A DNA stretch of 53,851 nt, taken from assembly GCA_964636945.1 (NCBI GenBank), contig CAZWVH010000012.1, positions 1-53,851 on the forward strand, in the 5' to 3' direction. The position numbers and the translations under genes are program-made. Below are positions 26,173-35,221 of the stretch, in pieces. Numbering within the stretch: the first letter of the stretch is position 1; each line of letters opens with the position of its first letter. This stretch comes from CAZADA01 sp964636945. GTDB taxonomy: Bacteria; Pseudomonadota; Alphaproteobacteria; Caulobacterales; Maricaulaceae. The notes under the pieces are model-generated. The model was given only the letters and a program-made list of their open reading frames with translations. It did not search any database and had not been told where the DNA came from.

Positions 26173-27994
26173 CGTCGAACGCCACTGTAAGGCGGGGCTG
26201 ATCTGACCGAAACGGCACGGTCCCATGCCAGTAAAATGACGGAAAGAGCGCCAAGCTCCCCGCTTCAGGCTGAATGAGAGTGGCGGGAGCGATTTTTGCC
26301 AGATTCGCCATGGGCGGTTCACCAATTTTGAGCCAGCCCTGGTGGTCGTCGCTGTGCGCAACCACGTCAGGTAAATCGACATAGTAACAAGAACTCAGCC
26401 ATCCTTCTGGGTGCACATGGCTGACATGGCTACCGCCATTTGAGAGACGCACCGACCAGATCCCGGAAAACTCGATCGATTGCGGTTTTCGTTTGATAAA
26501 GGGATGATTGTCGTCATCAGGCAGCCCGCGAGCAAAACGCGCCACATTCTCTTTGAGCGCGGCGACAAGCAAACCGATCACCCGATTGGAGCGGTCAAAT
26601 CCGGTCAGCTGAACTTGGGTGCCGCCGCGCAGGCTTTGATCCAATGGTTCGCGCTGTGTGTGGTGCAACTGAGTCAGCTCCCGCACCAAATCCGCATTGA
26701 ATTCCGCCAAACTGGCGTAGCCCTCGGGCACATCGATCTGCCGCTTTTCCGTAAACTTCTTAGCATCATAAAGACCGTCAGCGCGATCATCTCCGCCAGC
26801 ACGCAGCACCGTGACCCAGTACGCCAATGACAATTGATCCATCGGGTCCAATTTCATCGCTTGATCAGCGCACGACCGCGCTTCCTCAAGCGCTCCCGCC
26901 GCGAGCGCCGCCTCGCAGTGGTTTTGCACCAAAGACTTGGTCGATGGCGCCGCCTCGGCCGCTTTTCGCGCCCATTCAAGTGCCGCATCAAACTGATGTT
27001 GCGCACTGTTCAAACGCGCTGCCGCTGAAAAAATCTGCGGATCAGCGGCTCCTCGCGAAATGGCCGCGTCAATCGCCGGTTTAGCTTCATCGGCCCGATC
27101 CGCAGCAGCCGCGGCAAAGGCGTAAGCCGACAACATGGCCGGATTATCAGGCTGCTGGGCTAACACATGCCGATACGACGAAAGAAAAGTCGCATCCTTC
27201 GTCATATAAAGGACTTGATTGAGATCGCGATGCAGATTGATGTCTGTTGGGCGATGACTGAGCGCCGCCCTCAAACGGTCGACGGCCAGCAAGGCATCGC
27301 CCGTCGCAAACGCAACACGACCACTTTCAGCCAGCACATCAGCCGAGTTGGGGACGGCTTGAAGGGTCACATTCAATCCAGCGAGCGCGCCGTGGGGGTC
27401 GCCGAGGCGCGTGAGGCATCGGGCGCGCAATACACTTGCTAAGACATGGTCGGGCTTTGCGGCGAGCGCTCGATCGCATTCATGCACCGCTTCAGTCCAA
27501 TGTTCTTCATGTTCCAACGCCCTGGCCAATCCGAAATGGGCCGAGGCTGAATTCGGACTCAGCTTCAGCGCCTGCCGAAACGCGGCCTTGCTCTCCTCCA
27601 CGCTTCCCAATTCCATCTGAACGCGGCCTAAATTGAGCCATGCCTCAAGATAACGCGGTTCAAGGTCAACGGCCCTGGCATAGGCCAACACCGCTTCGGC
27701 CTTGCGATTTTGGGCGGTAAGCACCCCAGCTAAAGCATTGTGCACCATGGCCTGAGGCTCATGAATGCTTAGCGATTGCGTGTAGAGCGCGTGCGCTGCA
27801 GCCAGATCGCCCTCTCGCTTGCGCAGCGCACCAAGCAAATAAAGAGCGCTGGGGTGATTTGGGGCCAGCTCAATCAGTTTTGCCAACGCAGACTGGGCCT
27901 CTTTTAACCGCCCCTTGTTCAATAACGCCGCTGCACGTTGAAGCTCTGCATTCAATTGAGCCGATTGAAGTGTGTTTTTGCGTGTGGTGTGCAT
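26144..27994 (-). CDS. TPR protein with C-terminal 2OG-Fe(II) oxygenase domain
   Basis: 616 residues. Residues about 10-390 form consecutive tetratricopeptide repeats (for example APNHPSALYLLGALRKREGDLAAAHALYTQSLSI and YLEAWLNLGRVQMELGSVEESKAAFRQALKL). The C-terminal part is a putative 2OG-Fe(II) oxygenase of the type often annotated 2OG-FeII_Oxy_5. The iron ligand region SHVHPEGWLSSCYYVDLPD lies near 525, and a distal His in FPSFYWHGTVPF near 590 is followed by R-x-T-VAFD. No export signal is seen, and the ATG lacks a clear ribosome site. It is divergent from the TPR-sulfotransferase with about 100 bp between them, suggesting shared regulation and a shared substrate. Confidence 0.85.
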   Translation of the reverse strand: MHTTRKNTLQSAQLNAELQRAAALLNKGRLKEAQSALAKLIELAPNHPSALYLLGALRKREGDLAAAHALYTQSLSIHEPQAMVHNALAGVLTAQNRKAEAVLAYARAVDLEPRYLEAWLNLGRVQMELGSVEESKAAFRQALKLSPNSASAHFGLARALEHEEHWTEAVHECDRALAAKPDHVLASVLRARCLTRLGDPHGALAGLNVTLQAVPNSADVLAESGRVAFATGDALLAVDRLRAALSHRPTDINLHRDLNQVLYMTKDATFLSSYRHVLAQQPDNPAMLSAYAFAAAAADRADEAKPAIDAAISRGAADPQIFSAAARLNSAQHQFDAALEWARKAAEAAPSTKSLVQNHCEAALAAGALEEARSCADQAMKLDPMDQLSLAYWVTVLRAGGDDRADGLYDAKKFTEKRQIDVPEGYASLAEFNADLVRELTQLHHTQREPLDQSLRGGTQVQLTGFDRSNRVIGLLVAALKENVARFARGLPDDDNHPFIKRKPQSIEFSGIWSVRLSNGGSHVSHVHPEGWLSSCYYVDLPDVVAHSDDHQGWLKIGEPPMANLAKIAPATLIQPEAGSLALFPSFYWHGTVPFRSDQPRLTVAFDVKPGEIGAR

Positions 27995-28097
27995 TGGACG
28001 GTGTCGGCTTTTTCGCTATGACGCCGAGAATGCCCACGCCAAATCCACTTGCCAAGTCGCCGACTGTGTTGGCATCCCACCGTCTTTGGCGGCGGCC

Positions 28098-29984
28098 ATG
28101 ACAGGCGATGTCCGAACATTGGTCGCCACCGCAGCCGAAAAATTGTCAATGGGCGACCTGGATTCAGCGGCCGCCCAGTGTCAAAAGGCGCTCCACTTGG
28201 CTCCGCGGGAAACCAACGCTCTGCTCATTTTGGCAGCGGTATTGGATCGTCAAGGCAAGCCGGACGAGGCAATGGACAAGGTGCGCACGGCGGCCAGATT
28301 GGACCCTGGCGATGCGGAACTGACGCGATGGGCAGCCAAATTCGCCGAGCAACAACGCGATCATGCGTCCGCCGGTCATCTGCTGAACACACTCTCTTTG
28401 ATTGGCCAGGCGTCTTCGCGCGAGCTTCTTAAATGCGCCCTGAATTTTGTGCTTGCGCGGCGGTTTGACGACGCCGCGGCTGCCATTGCTCGAGCTGAGC
28501 ACGCTGAGCCCACATCGCCGTTTCTCCACGCTGTTAAGGTGGAGTGGGCTTCAGCCCAAGCGCGGTGGCGCGACATGGCGGCGTTCGCGCAAAACTGGAT
28601 GCGATCTGCGCCGAATTTGCCTCAAGCCCGCGAAGCCTATGCGCGCGCGCTCTTTGAGGGCGGCGACATAGAGGGCGCAGTTGAGGCATTCAAGCCGCTG
28701 ATTGATGGTGTCAAAACACCAACGCCCGATCAGGCGCAAACCTATGCGCGCATTTGCTTGAACGCCCAAAAATATGATGAGGCGCAGCGCTATCTTGATA
28801 TGGCGTTGGCAGCCGCGCCTGACGCCCCAGACACATTGGTGGCCAAGGCCCGATTGCTGACATTCCAAGGTCGATTTGAGAACGCCGAGGCGCTGTGTCG
28901 GCGGGCCATCGCTTTAGACCCCAGACATGTCCGCGCCTTCTTGCAGCTGGCGATCATCACCCGTGGTCGATTGGACGACGAGACCCTCAACCTGATGACC
29001 ACACTGTGGGAGGGCAACGCGCTTCGCCCTGATATGAAGGCCGCGCTGGCCTTTGCCCTCGGTGAGACCTATGCCCGCCGGAAGGACGCAAAGCGCGCTC
29101 TGGCGTATTTTGACGACGGCAATGCCCTGCGCTGGCGCCAGGCGAACGCCGAAGGATTTGCCTTCGATGCGACCCAATCACAATCAGATTTGGATCTATT
29201 GGCCCGCTCAGCCAAACGACTCGCTCGGCTTTCACTGCCCCAATTGGAATCGCCATCGCCCAAGATGATTTTCGTGATGGGACTGCCCCGATCGGGCACC
29301 ACATTGGTGGAGAGCATTCTTGCCGCCCATCCTGATGTCCATGGAGGCGGTGAACTCACAGGCGGCTCCTATCTTTATGACGCCTTCATCAAGGCTCTGC
29401 GGGAGCATGGCGCCCAGGACGTGGAGAATTTGGTCAAAGAGCATGCTGATGCGTGGCGATCATTATACCTCTCGCGCACGCCGGCCATCGGCGAGGCCAG
29501 TCACCTCACGGACAAATTGCCGGGTAACGCGTTGATTGCGCCATTGCTGGGCGCACTGTTCCCCGATGCAACGTTCCTGTTTTGCCGCCGCAGTCATTAC
29601 GATGTGGGCGTGTCCATTTATCGACACCAGTTCCCGCGCGGTTACCCATGGAGCCATCGCCTCGAGGACATTGCCGTCTATTTCGGCCAGTTTGAGCGCG
29701 CCATGGCGAAAATCAGCGTCGCCATGGGCGAGCGATTGACGCAAATCTTCCATGGCGATCTCGTCGCCAATCCTGACCGAGGCAAGCGCGCCGTGGTGGC
29801 CGCTGCTGGACTGGATTGGGCGGAGGAATGCGACGCGTTCGAACAGGCAGACCGTACGGTGGCCACCTTCAGCAGTGTTCAAGTGCGCAGCGGCATTTCC
29901 AAGTCCGCGTCGAGCGGCGGAGATTTATTCCGCTCGCTGCTCACCCACTTTCAATCCCAACTTGACGGCGCTTTGATTCGCTAG
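28098..29984 (+). CDS. TPR-containing sulfotransferase family protein
   Basis: 628 residues from the ATG at 28098; the frame is open upstream but without a better start. The N-terminal 370 residues are TPR-like helices. The sulfotransferase domain begins at about residue 387, with the PAPS 5'-phosphosulfate loop FVMGLPRSGTTLVESILAAHP. The 3'-phosphate-binding region FLFCRRSHYDVGVSIYRHQFPRG follows, near 495. Proteins of this architecture transfer sulfate, or act on unknown acceptors, in the cytoplasm. It sits between its TPR-oxygenase partner and a TonB-dependent receptor. The sulfated target is unknown. Confidence 0.87.
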   Translation: MTGDVRTLVATAAEKLSMGDLDSAAAQCQKALHLAPRETNALLILAAVLDRQGKPDEAMDKVRTAARLDPGDAELTRWAAKFAEQQRDHASAGHLLNTLSLIGQASSRELLKCALNFVLARRFDDAAAAIARAEHAEPTSPFLHAVKVEWASAQARWRDMAAFAQNWMRSAPNLPQAREAYARALFEGGDIEGAVEAFKPLIDGVKTPTPDQAQTYARICLNAQKYDEAQRYLDMALAAAPDAPDTLVAKARLLTFQGRFENAEALCRRAIALDPRHVRAFLQLAIITRGRLDDETLNLMTTLWEGNALRPDMKAALAFALGETYARRKDAKRALAYFDDGNALRWRQANAEGFAFDATQSQSDLDLLARSAKRLARLSLPQLESPSPKMIFVMGLPRSGTTLVESILAAHPDVHGGGELTGGSYLYDAFIKALREHGAQDVENLVKEHADAWRSLYLSRTPAIGEASHLTDKLPGNALIAPLLGALFPDATFLFCRRSHYDVGVSIYRHQFPRGYPWSHRLEDIAVYFGQFERAMAKISVAMGERLTQIFHGDLVANPDRGKRAVVAAAGLDWAEECDAFEQADRTVATFSSVQVRSGISKSASSGGDLFRSLLTHFQSQLDGALIR

Positions 29985-30087
29985 CGGGTGCGGTTTTGGA
30001 AAGCCAGTCTGAGGCCTGCTGCGGTCGGACAATGTGCCCGAGGGCTCAAGCAGGGCGCAATCGGTGACAGCCAACTAGCCAACCGTC

Positions 30088-30116
30088 AAAAAAAGAGGCG
30101 GACCGAAGCCCGCCTC
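30088..30116 (-). terminator. Rho-independent terminator of the TonB-dependent receptor gene
   Basis: On the minus strand GAGGCGG and CCGCCTC form a 7-bp GC-rich stem (30095-30101 with 30110-30116) around an 8-base loop, followed by seven U residues (30088-30094). It lies 24 bases after the receptor stop codon. Confidence 0.92.
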
Positions 30117-30140
30117 CCATACTCTGGATGTCCCGAGAAC

Positions 30141-33008
30141 CTAGTAGGTCAGCGAGATCCGGCCGAAATAGGTACGACCGATGGTGTCGTAAGTGGCCGG
30201 GAAGGTGTTGGACTGCTCGGCAGCCGCATCGCCGATCAACACATAGTCGGTGTTGAACAGGTTCTCGATGCCGAAGCTCAAATAGACATTGTCCGTCGCG
30301 CTCCAGAAGCCGGTGGCGTCCACCTGGTTGTAGGCGTCAACACCGCGAACAAACAGGTCTGGGTCACCGCCATTGCGGAGCAAGTCGTCCTCAACGGAGC
30401 TGATACGCTGCCAGCGAACCCGGGCGCCGAAGTCACCCATCGTCCAATCGAACCGCGTGTTGAACGACCATTCTGGCGTTGGTTCGCCGCAGGTCGCGCC
30501 GTAAAAGCCAACACAGTCAATGGGGGCTTCACCGGGAATTGGAACCGTAGACGCTTCTTCGGTGTATGTGGCCAACGAGTATACGCCAAACGTACCGAAC
30601 TCGCCGAAGTCAAAGGAGTAATCGACGGTAAAGTCGACGCCCTGAGCATTCAACGTGGCCACGTTCACAGCCGTCGAACGGAAGATGTCAACCGTGCCGT
30701 TGTTCGGGTTCCGATCGATCAAGTCACAGAATGACTGGTTCCCATCCAGATAGCAAAGATCGAAGATCGTTTGCGAGGGGATGTTGGCAATCGCGTCCGT
30801 GACTTCAATGTCGTAATAGTCCACCGAAAGCGCCAAACCAGGAACGAATTCTGGCTCAAACACCGCGCCGATGGTGACCGTGTCAGAGACTTCTTCCGCG
30901 AGGTCTGGGTTGCCACCGAACAAGCCCTCAATCTGAGAGTTCGCTTGGAAGGAGCTACCGACCACAGCTGCTGGCACACCATCGGCGGCGCAGTTTGCGT
31001 CCGCTGCGGCTTGGTCAGCTGCTGACAGGTCATCATAGCCGCCCAGACCGCCTGAACATGGATCGGCGATGTTCGGGAAGCCATTCACTTGAGGCTGGAA
31101 CAGTTCACCGATGTTCGGCGCACGAACCGCGCGCTGATACTGGCCACGGAAGCGCAAACCTGGGATCGGCGTCCAAGACGCGCCGCCAGCGTAGGTGTCA
31201 ACGCCACCAATGGTGGAGTAGTCCGAGTAACGATACGCGCCTGTGAGCGTGAGCTCCTCCACAAGCGGAGCATTCTCGATCACGGGCAAGTTGAGTTCAC
31301 CAAAGATCTCAGTGACGTCAAACCGACCGAAAGTTGCAGGAGCTTGGTTAAAGCCGACAACATCAGGGCCAAGACCCGAACCTTGGGTCTTCAACTCTTC
31401 TTCCCGGTACTCGGCGCCAAACGCCACACCGATTGGGCTTTCTGCAAATGGTGATTTAAGATCTCCAAGATCACCCGTAATATCGGCGGCGATCACTGAC
31501 TGTTCCGTATCACCCGTGATTTGTCCCAGCACGGAGATTTCGTCAACGATATCTTGAGTGAGGCCATTTTCTGCAAAAATGTTGGCCCGCCCCTCACGAA
31601 TAGCAGCCTGATACGCTGGGACGCTGACATTGCCGGTCTGAGAGATTGTGGACGCTGCTTGACCGAACGAGGCAAAAACGTCCCAATCCCAACCATATAG
31701 ATCACCGCGCAATCCGCCTTGAAGCTGGAAGCTGTCATTGCGGATATCCGACAACCGACCGCCAACTTCGAGCGAGCGACGCCCGGTGAGGATAACGGCG
31801 TCATCGACGCCATCGCCATCGGTGTCGCCATCCGACAAGGCAGCCAACAGGGCCAAGGACTGCGCATCACCCTGCAAGAATGGGTTGTCCAAGTTCACCG
31901 TAACCGATGTGAACACAGGCGTTGGGGCCAGCAATTGTTCAGTTTGGCTGGAGACGAAAATCGCCTGGCCATAGGCCTCGATATTGTCCGTCAGGTCATA
32001 ACGAGCCGATGAGAAGATGCTCCAGCGCTCCTGCGGGATTTGCAGGTAGTTGACGGGCGCATAATTGTAGCGGTTGGTGTTCGAACCGGAGTTGATGAAC
32101 GGGATCGCGCCAGCCCCATCTGGGTTGAAAATCCAGCCGAAGGAATCCGTGGTGCAAATGCCGCCGTCTTCGGTCGAACCTTCCAGCGAGCACGGCGGAT
32201 TATCAATGCCCGCGGCAGTGAAGTCCGGAGCGGTGTCGAACACGAAGGTCGACGGAATGTTCACAGACCCGGTTTCGCGGAAACCGTCTTCCGCCCCAGC
32301 GTCCACAAGCGAGAAGAAAGCCTCATCGCGATCGCCCTGAAGCACCGAACCCCGGCTCGTGTACTCGAGGCTCAACGTCGCGTTGCCGCGGCCGCCATCG
32401 AAATTGCCGCCCATGGTCAGCGAGGTATTGAAGATTTCACCATCGCTGTTTTCAGAGACTTCGTATGAGGTGTCCAGCTCGACACCTTCGAAATCGTCGC
32501 GCAGCACGAAGTTCACGACACCGGCGACGGCGTCGGAACCATAAACGGCGGATGCGCCGCCGGTGACGATGTCCACGCGCTCAATCAGAGCGGACGGGAT
32601 CGTATTGAGGTCAACTGCCCCGGGGTTTTGGTTCGACGTCACATATCGCCGATCGTTAACCAGAACCAAAGTCCGGTTGGCGCCCAGACCGCGAAGATCA
32701 ACGGTTGCTTCACCGATGCCTGGGTTGTTTGACGAAGAGTCAAAGCCAGGAATGACCTGAGGCAGCGTGTTGAGGAACTGCTCCGAGTTCACCGTGTTGG
32801 ACAACTCGATGTCATCGACGCCCACAGTCGTGATTGGGCTTGGGCTGGTGATGTTGCTGTTCGCAATCCGCGAACCCGTCACAACAACACGTTCGCTTGA
32901 CTCTTCTTCATCATCTTGAGCGTAGACCGGCGCTGCGATCAAGGCGCTAGCCGCTAGCCACGACAAGGTGGTCGAGCTGATTAAACGTTGCTTTCTGTTG
33001 AGTGGCAT
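30141..33008 (-). CDS. TonB-dependent outer-membrane receptor
   Basis: About 955 residues. The signal peptide is RKQRLISSTTLSWLAASALIAAPVYAQ and the TonB-box region SSERVVVTGSRI. The plug domain includes LNTLPQVIPGFD, VDLRGLGANRTLVLVNDRRYV and DIVTGGASAVYGSDAVAGVVNFVLRDDF. A 22-strand-type barrel ends with YFGRISLTY, whose C-terminal aromatic residue is typical. Near residues 391-402 an Asp/Gly-rich loop (DGDTDGDGVDD) resembles calcium-binding repeats. The second ATG (33008) fits AAGGGG nine bases upstream; the first is at 33014. The substrate is unknown. Neighbouring TPR-oxygenase and TPR-sulfotransferase genes may be functionally tied. Confidence 0.93.
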   Translation of the reverse strand: MPLNRKQRLISSTTLSWLAASALIAAPVYAQDDEEESSERVVVTGSRIANSNITSPSPITTVGVDDIELSNTVNSEQFLNTLPQVIPGFDSSSNNPGIGEATVDLRGLGANRTLVLVNDRRYVTSNQNPGAVDLNTIPSALIERVDIVTGGASAVYGSDAVAGVVNFVLRDDFEGVELDTSYEVSENSDGEIFNTSLTMGGNFDGGRGNATLSLEYTSRGSVLQGDRDEAFFSLVDAGAEDGFRETGSVNIPSTFVFDTAPDFTAAGIDNPPCSLEGSTEDGGICTTDSFGWIFNPDGAGAIPFINSGSNTNRYNYAPVNYLQIPQERWSIFSSARYDLTDNIEAYGQAIFVSSQTEQLLAPTPVFTSVTVNLDNPFLQGDAQSLALLAALSDGDTDGDGVDDAVILTGRRSLEVGGRLSDIRNDSFQLQGGLRGDLYGWDWDVFASFGQAASTISQTGNVSVPAYQAAIREGRANIFAENGLTQDIVDEISVLGQITGDTEQSVIAADITGDLGDLKSPFAESPIGVAFGAEYREEELKTQGSGLGPDVVGFNQAPATFGRFDVTEIFGELNLPVIENAPLVEELTLTGAYRYSDYSTIGGVDTYAGGASWTPIPGLRFRGQYQRAVRAPNIGELFQPQVNGFPNIADPCSGGLGGYDDLSAADQAAADANCAADGVPAAVVGSSFQANSQIEGLFGGNPDLAEEVSDTVTIGAVFEPEFVPGLALSVDYYDIEVTDAIANIPSQTIFDLCYLDGNQSFCDLIDRNPNNGTVDIFRSTAVNVATLNAQGVDFTVDYSFDFGEFGTFGVYSLATYTEEASTVPIPGEAPIDCVGFYGATCGEPTPEWSFNTRFDWTMGDFGARVRWQRISSVEDDLLRNGGDPDLFVRGVDAYNQVDATGFWSATDNVYLSFGIENLFNTDYVLIGDAAAEQSNTFPATYDTIGRTYFGRISLTY

Positions 33009-33380
33009 TGTCATGAACCCCTTACTCGTTGTTCTTCAGCTCGCTGCGCCGAACCGTTCGACGCGCCAGCTTTGGATGAACGTTAGGGCGTTGTTGCGCA
33101 GGGCGTCTAGTAAGCTAGCGCTGCGTTGCGCAACTGAGATTTTATACGTTGCAGAAATGTCACGTAATGGTCATCGTTTGGTATTAATTTACCGACTTAA
33201 GCGGGTATTCTTACCCCTCGAGCGCCAATCTCTCGGGATAATTATCCGCACAGGCGCAGAAGCCAGTCACAAAACTGTCGCACATATAGAATCTGACGGC
33301 GCCAGCCATGCACCTGCGTGTCCCGCCAAAATTACCGTTCAAAACTGCCTCAATGCAGTTCGACAAACTGCTCACGCGAG
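33009..33380 (-). promoter_or_regulatory. upstream region of the TonB-dependent receptor gene
   Basis: A gene-free 372-bp stretch between pdhC and the receptor. On the minus strand TATAAA (33141-33146) could be a -10 element, placing the transcript start near 33134 and leaving a leader of about 125 bases. The perfect palindrome GTTGCGCAAC at 33125-33134 sits at that presumed start and could be an operator; a half-related TTGTTGCGCAGG lies downstream near 33090. No riboswitch fold was recognised. Confidence 0.4.
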
Positions 33381-34703
33381 CTAGAGCAGCATGAGCTCGG
33401 GATCTTCAATAAGCGCCTTGAATTCCTGCAAGAACCTGGACCCCGTCGCTCCATCAACCACGCGGTGATCACACGTGAGTGTCACGCTCATCACGGTGGC
33501 CACGGTCAACGCTCCATCTTTCACGACAGGACGCTGCTCTCCAGCGCCAACCGACATAATCGCCCCATGGGGTTCATTGATAATGGAGGCGAATGTCTTG
33601 ATCCCAAACATACCCAGATTGGAAATCGAGAATGTCCCGCCGGAATACTCTTCGGGCATCAGTTTGCGATCGCGCGCACGGGTTGCGAGATCTTTCATTT
33701 CGTTTGCAATCTGAGACAAACCTTTGGTCTCTGCCTTGCGAATAATCGGCGTGATCAGTCCGCCATCAATGGCCACCGCAATCGCGATATCGGCATGGTG
33801 GTGATAGAGAATACCATCGGTCGAGTAGCTGGCATTGGTGTCAGGACATTTCATCAAGCCCAGCGCAGCAGCGCGAATGACAAAGTCATTTACGGACACC
33901 TTGATCCCTTGATCGGCAAGCCGTGCGTTCACCCGTTTGCGGGTTTCAAGCAATGTGTCGATTTCCAGATCAATGGTCAGCGGGAAATGGGGAATATCGC
34001 GGAAGCTGTCGGTCATGCGCCGAGCAATGGTTTTCTTCATGCCGTCGAGCGGCACTAAATCATAGCTTCCTTCTTCAATTCCCATACCGCGTGGATCGCG
34101 AACTGCGGGCGCTGAGGGGCGCGATACCGTGAGGGCTTGTGAGCCTGATTGCGCGGGCGCCGCGCTTTGGGGCGCCTCACCGCTGGTGAGCGCGGCCTCA
34201 ACATCGCGTTTGATTATCCGCCCATGCGGTCCCGAGCCGGCGATGGAACTGAGATCAATTCCAGCCTGCGCCGCCATCCGCGCGGCAACAGGCGAGGCCC
34301 GCAACCGACCATCGCCGTTGCTCGTTGGCGCTGGTGATGCTTGTGGTGCGGGCGCAGCTTCAGGACTTGGCGTGGGCGACGGCGCACTTTCGCTTGGGGC
34401 TGGCGCAGCCGACTGCGCGGGCGTTTTGGGCCCAGACGCCGCCGCCTCGCTCACATCCTCGCCTTCTTCCGCCAAGATGGCGATCGGCTCGTTGACCCTC
34501 ACACCCTCAGAGCCCTCCGCAATCAGAATTTTCGCAATCGTGCCCTCATCCACCGCCTCAAATTCCATGGTGGCCTTGTCCGTCTCGATTTCCGCTAGAA
34601 TATCGCCCGAGGCGACGGTATCGCCCTCTTTGACCAACCACTTGGCGAGCGTGCCCTCCTCCATTGTGGGTGAAAGCGCGGGCATGAGGATTTGCGTAGG
34701 CAT
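33381..34703 (-). CDS. pdhC: pyruvate dehydrogenase E2, dihydrolipoyl acetyltransferase
   Basis: 440 residues from the ATG at 34703 (MPTQILMPALSP), with AAGGGAG eight bases upstream. Residues 1-80 form a lipoyl domain with the lipoylated Lys in ETDKATMEF. An Ala/Pro-rich linker follows, then a peripheral subunit-binding domain (RLRASPVAARMAAQAGIDLSSIAGSGPHGRIIKRDVE, about 125-160). The catalytic domain ends with the CoA-acetyltransferase motif TCDHRVVDGATGSRFL. It forms the core of the PDH complex. A TonB-receptor gene, not lpd, follows on this strand. Confidence 0.96.
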   Translation of the reverse strand: MPTQILMPALSPTMEEGTLAKWLVKEGDTVASGDILAEIETDKATMEFEAVDEGTIAKILIAEGSEGVRVNEPIAILAEEGEDVSEAAASGPKTPAQSAAPAPSESAPSPTPSPEAAPAPQASPAPTSNGDGRLRASPVAARMAAQAGIDLSSIAGSGPHGRIIKRDVEAALTSGEAPQSAAPAQSGSQALTVSRPSAPAVRDPRGMGIEEGSYDLVPLDGMKKTIARRMTDSFRDIPHFPLTIDLEIDTLLETRKRVNARLADQGIKVSVNDFVIRAAALGLMKCPDTNASYSTDGILYHHHADIAIAVAIDGGLITPIIRKAETKGLSQIANEMKDLATRARDRKLMPEEYSGGTFSISNLGMFGIKTFASIINEPHGAIMSVGAGEQRPVVKDGALTVATVMSVTLTCDHRVVDGATGSRFLQEFKALIEDPELMLL

Positions 34704-34953
34704 GAGGATGCTCCCTTGGCCGGGATGGATGGCGTTGGCGCGTATCAAACCTTATGCGCTAGGAAACGCAAGACTTGCGCGTCGGCGGCCTCACCATCAC
34801 GCGCTAGCCGGGCCTGTTCTCGCCGTCATGGGTGAAGGATCGGTAAAAGTGCGCATGGGTTGAAACACAATGTAATGGCATCGGACGGCGTTTCTGTCGC
34901 GCGAAGCACAAAAATTGTCTCAAACCGCAAAGACGTACCGCGCGTGCAAAAGG
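34704..34953. other. pdhC upstream region and spacer before the small RNA repeat
   Basis: The pdhC promoter must lie here on the minus strand, but I could not assign hexamers. From about 34895 rightwards the sequence belongs to the conserved upstream block of repeat copy A. No coding region is supported. Confidence 0.35.
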
Positions 34954-34959
34954 CATAGT
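34917..34959 (+). promoter_or_regulatory. conserved promoter-proximal element of small RNA copy A
   Basis: GTCT-N10-AGAC (34917-34934), an inverted repeat, is followed by CATAGT (34954-34959), a candidate -10. All are kept in copy B (35178-35195 and 35215-35220) although intervening bases differ. Conservation of the half-sites against a changed spacer suggests a regulator site. No factor can be named. Confidence 0.5.
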
Positions 34960-34960
34960 C

Positions 34961-35121
34961 AGTACAGCCAAAGACGTGAGCCATATGCCCCCCATCCCCT
35001 CACGTCGCGGCGAAAGTAGGGCGGTTGCGATGGTTGGCGTATTTCAGTCGCAATCGCCCGCATCTCCTTTCCTTTGATTGACCAAGAAACTTTCACGCGC
35101 TCTTCGGAGCGCGTTTTTTTT
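34961..35121 (+). ncRNA. predicted trans-acting small RNA, copy A
   Basis: About 160 nt, with the 5' end placed only by a candidate -10 at 34954-34959. Three hairpins are clear. Hairpin 1 (34973-35006) has an 8-bp stem GACGTGAG/CTCACGTC and an 18-base C-rich loop. Hairpin 2 (35019-35059) has a 12-bp stem GGGCGGTTGCGA/TCGCAATCGCCC with one G-U pair. A single-stranded CTCCTTTCCTTT (35064-35075) resembles anti-Shine-Dalgarno seeds. A terminator (35095-35121) closes the unit. C-rich loops and a pyrimidine seed suggest translation control of mRNAs. I cannot match it to a named family. Confidence 0.7.
35095..35121 (+). terminator. Rho-independent terminator of small RNA copy A
   Basis: Stem CGCGCTC/GAGCGCG (35096-35102 with 35107-35113) with a UUCG tetraloop and eight T residues at 35114-35121, extended by an A-T pair. 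A textbook intrinsic terminator. Confidence 0.95.
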
Positions 35122-35221
35122 GGCCTATTGCGCGCCACTCAGTCTGAAGCAACTTTTGTCGCGCAATGCATAAAAATTGTCTTGGGTAGCAAAGACCTAC
35201 CGCCCGGCAAGTGCCATAGTC

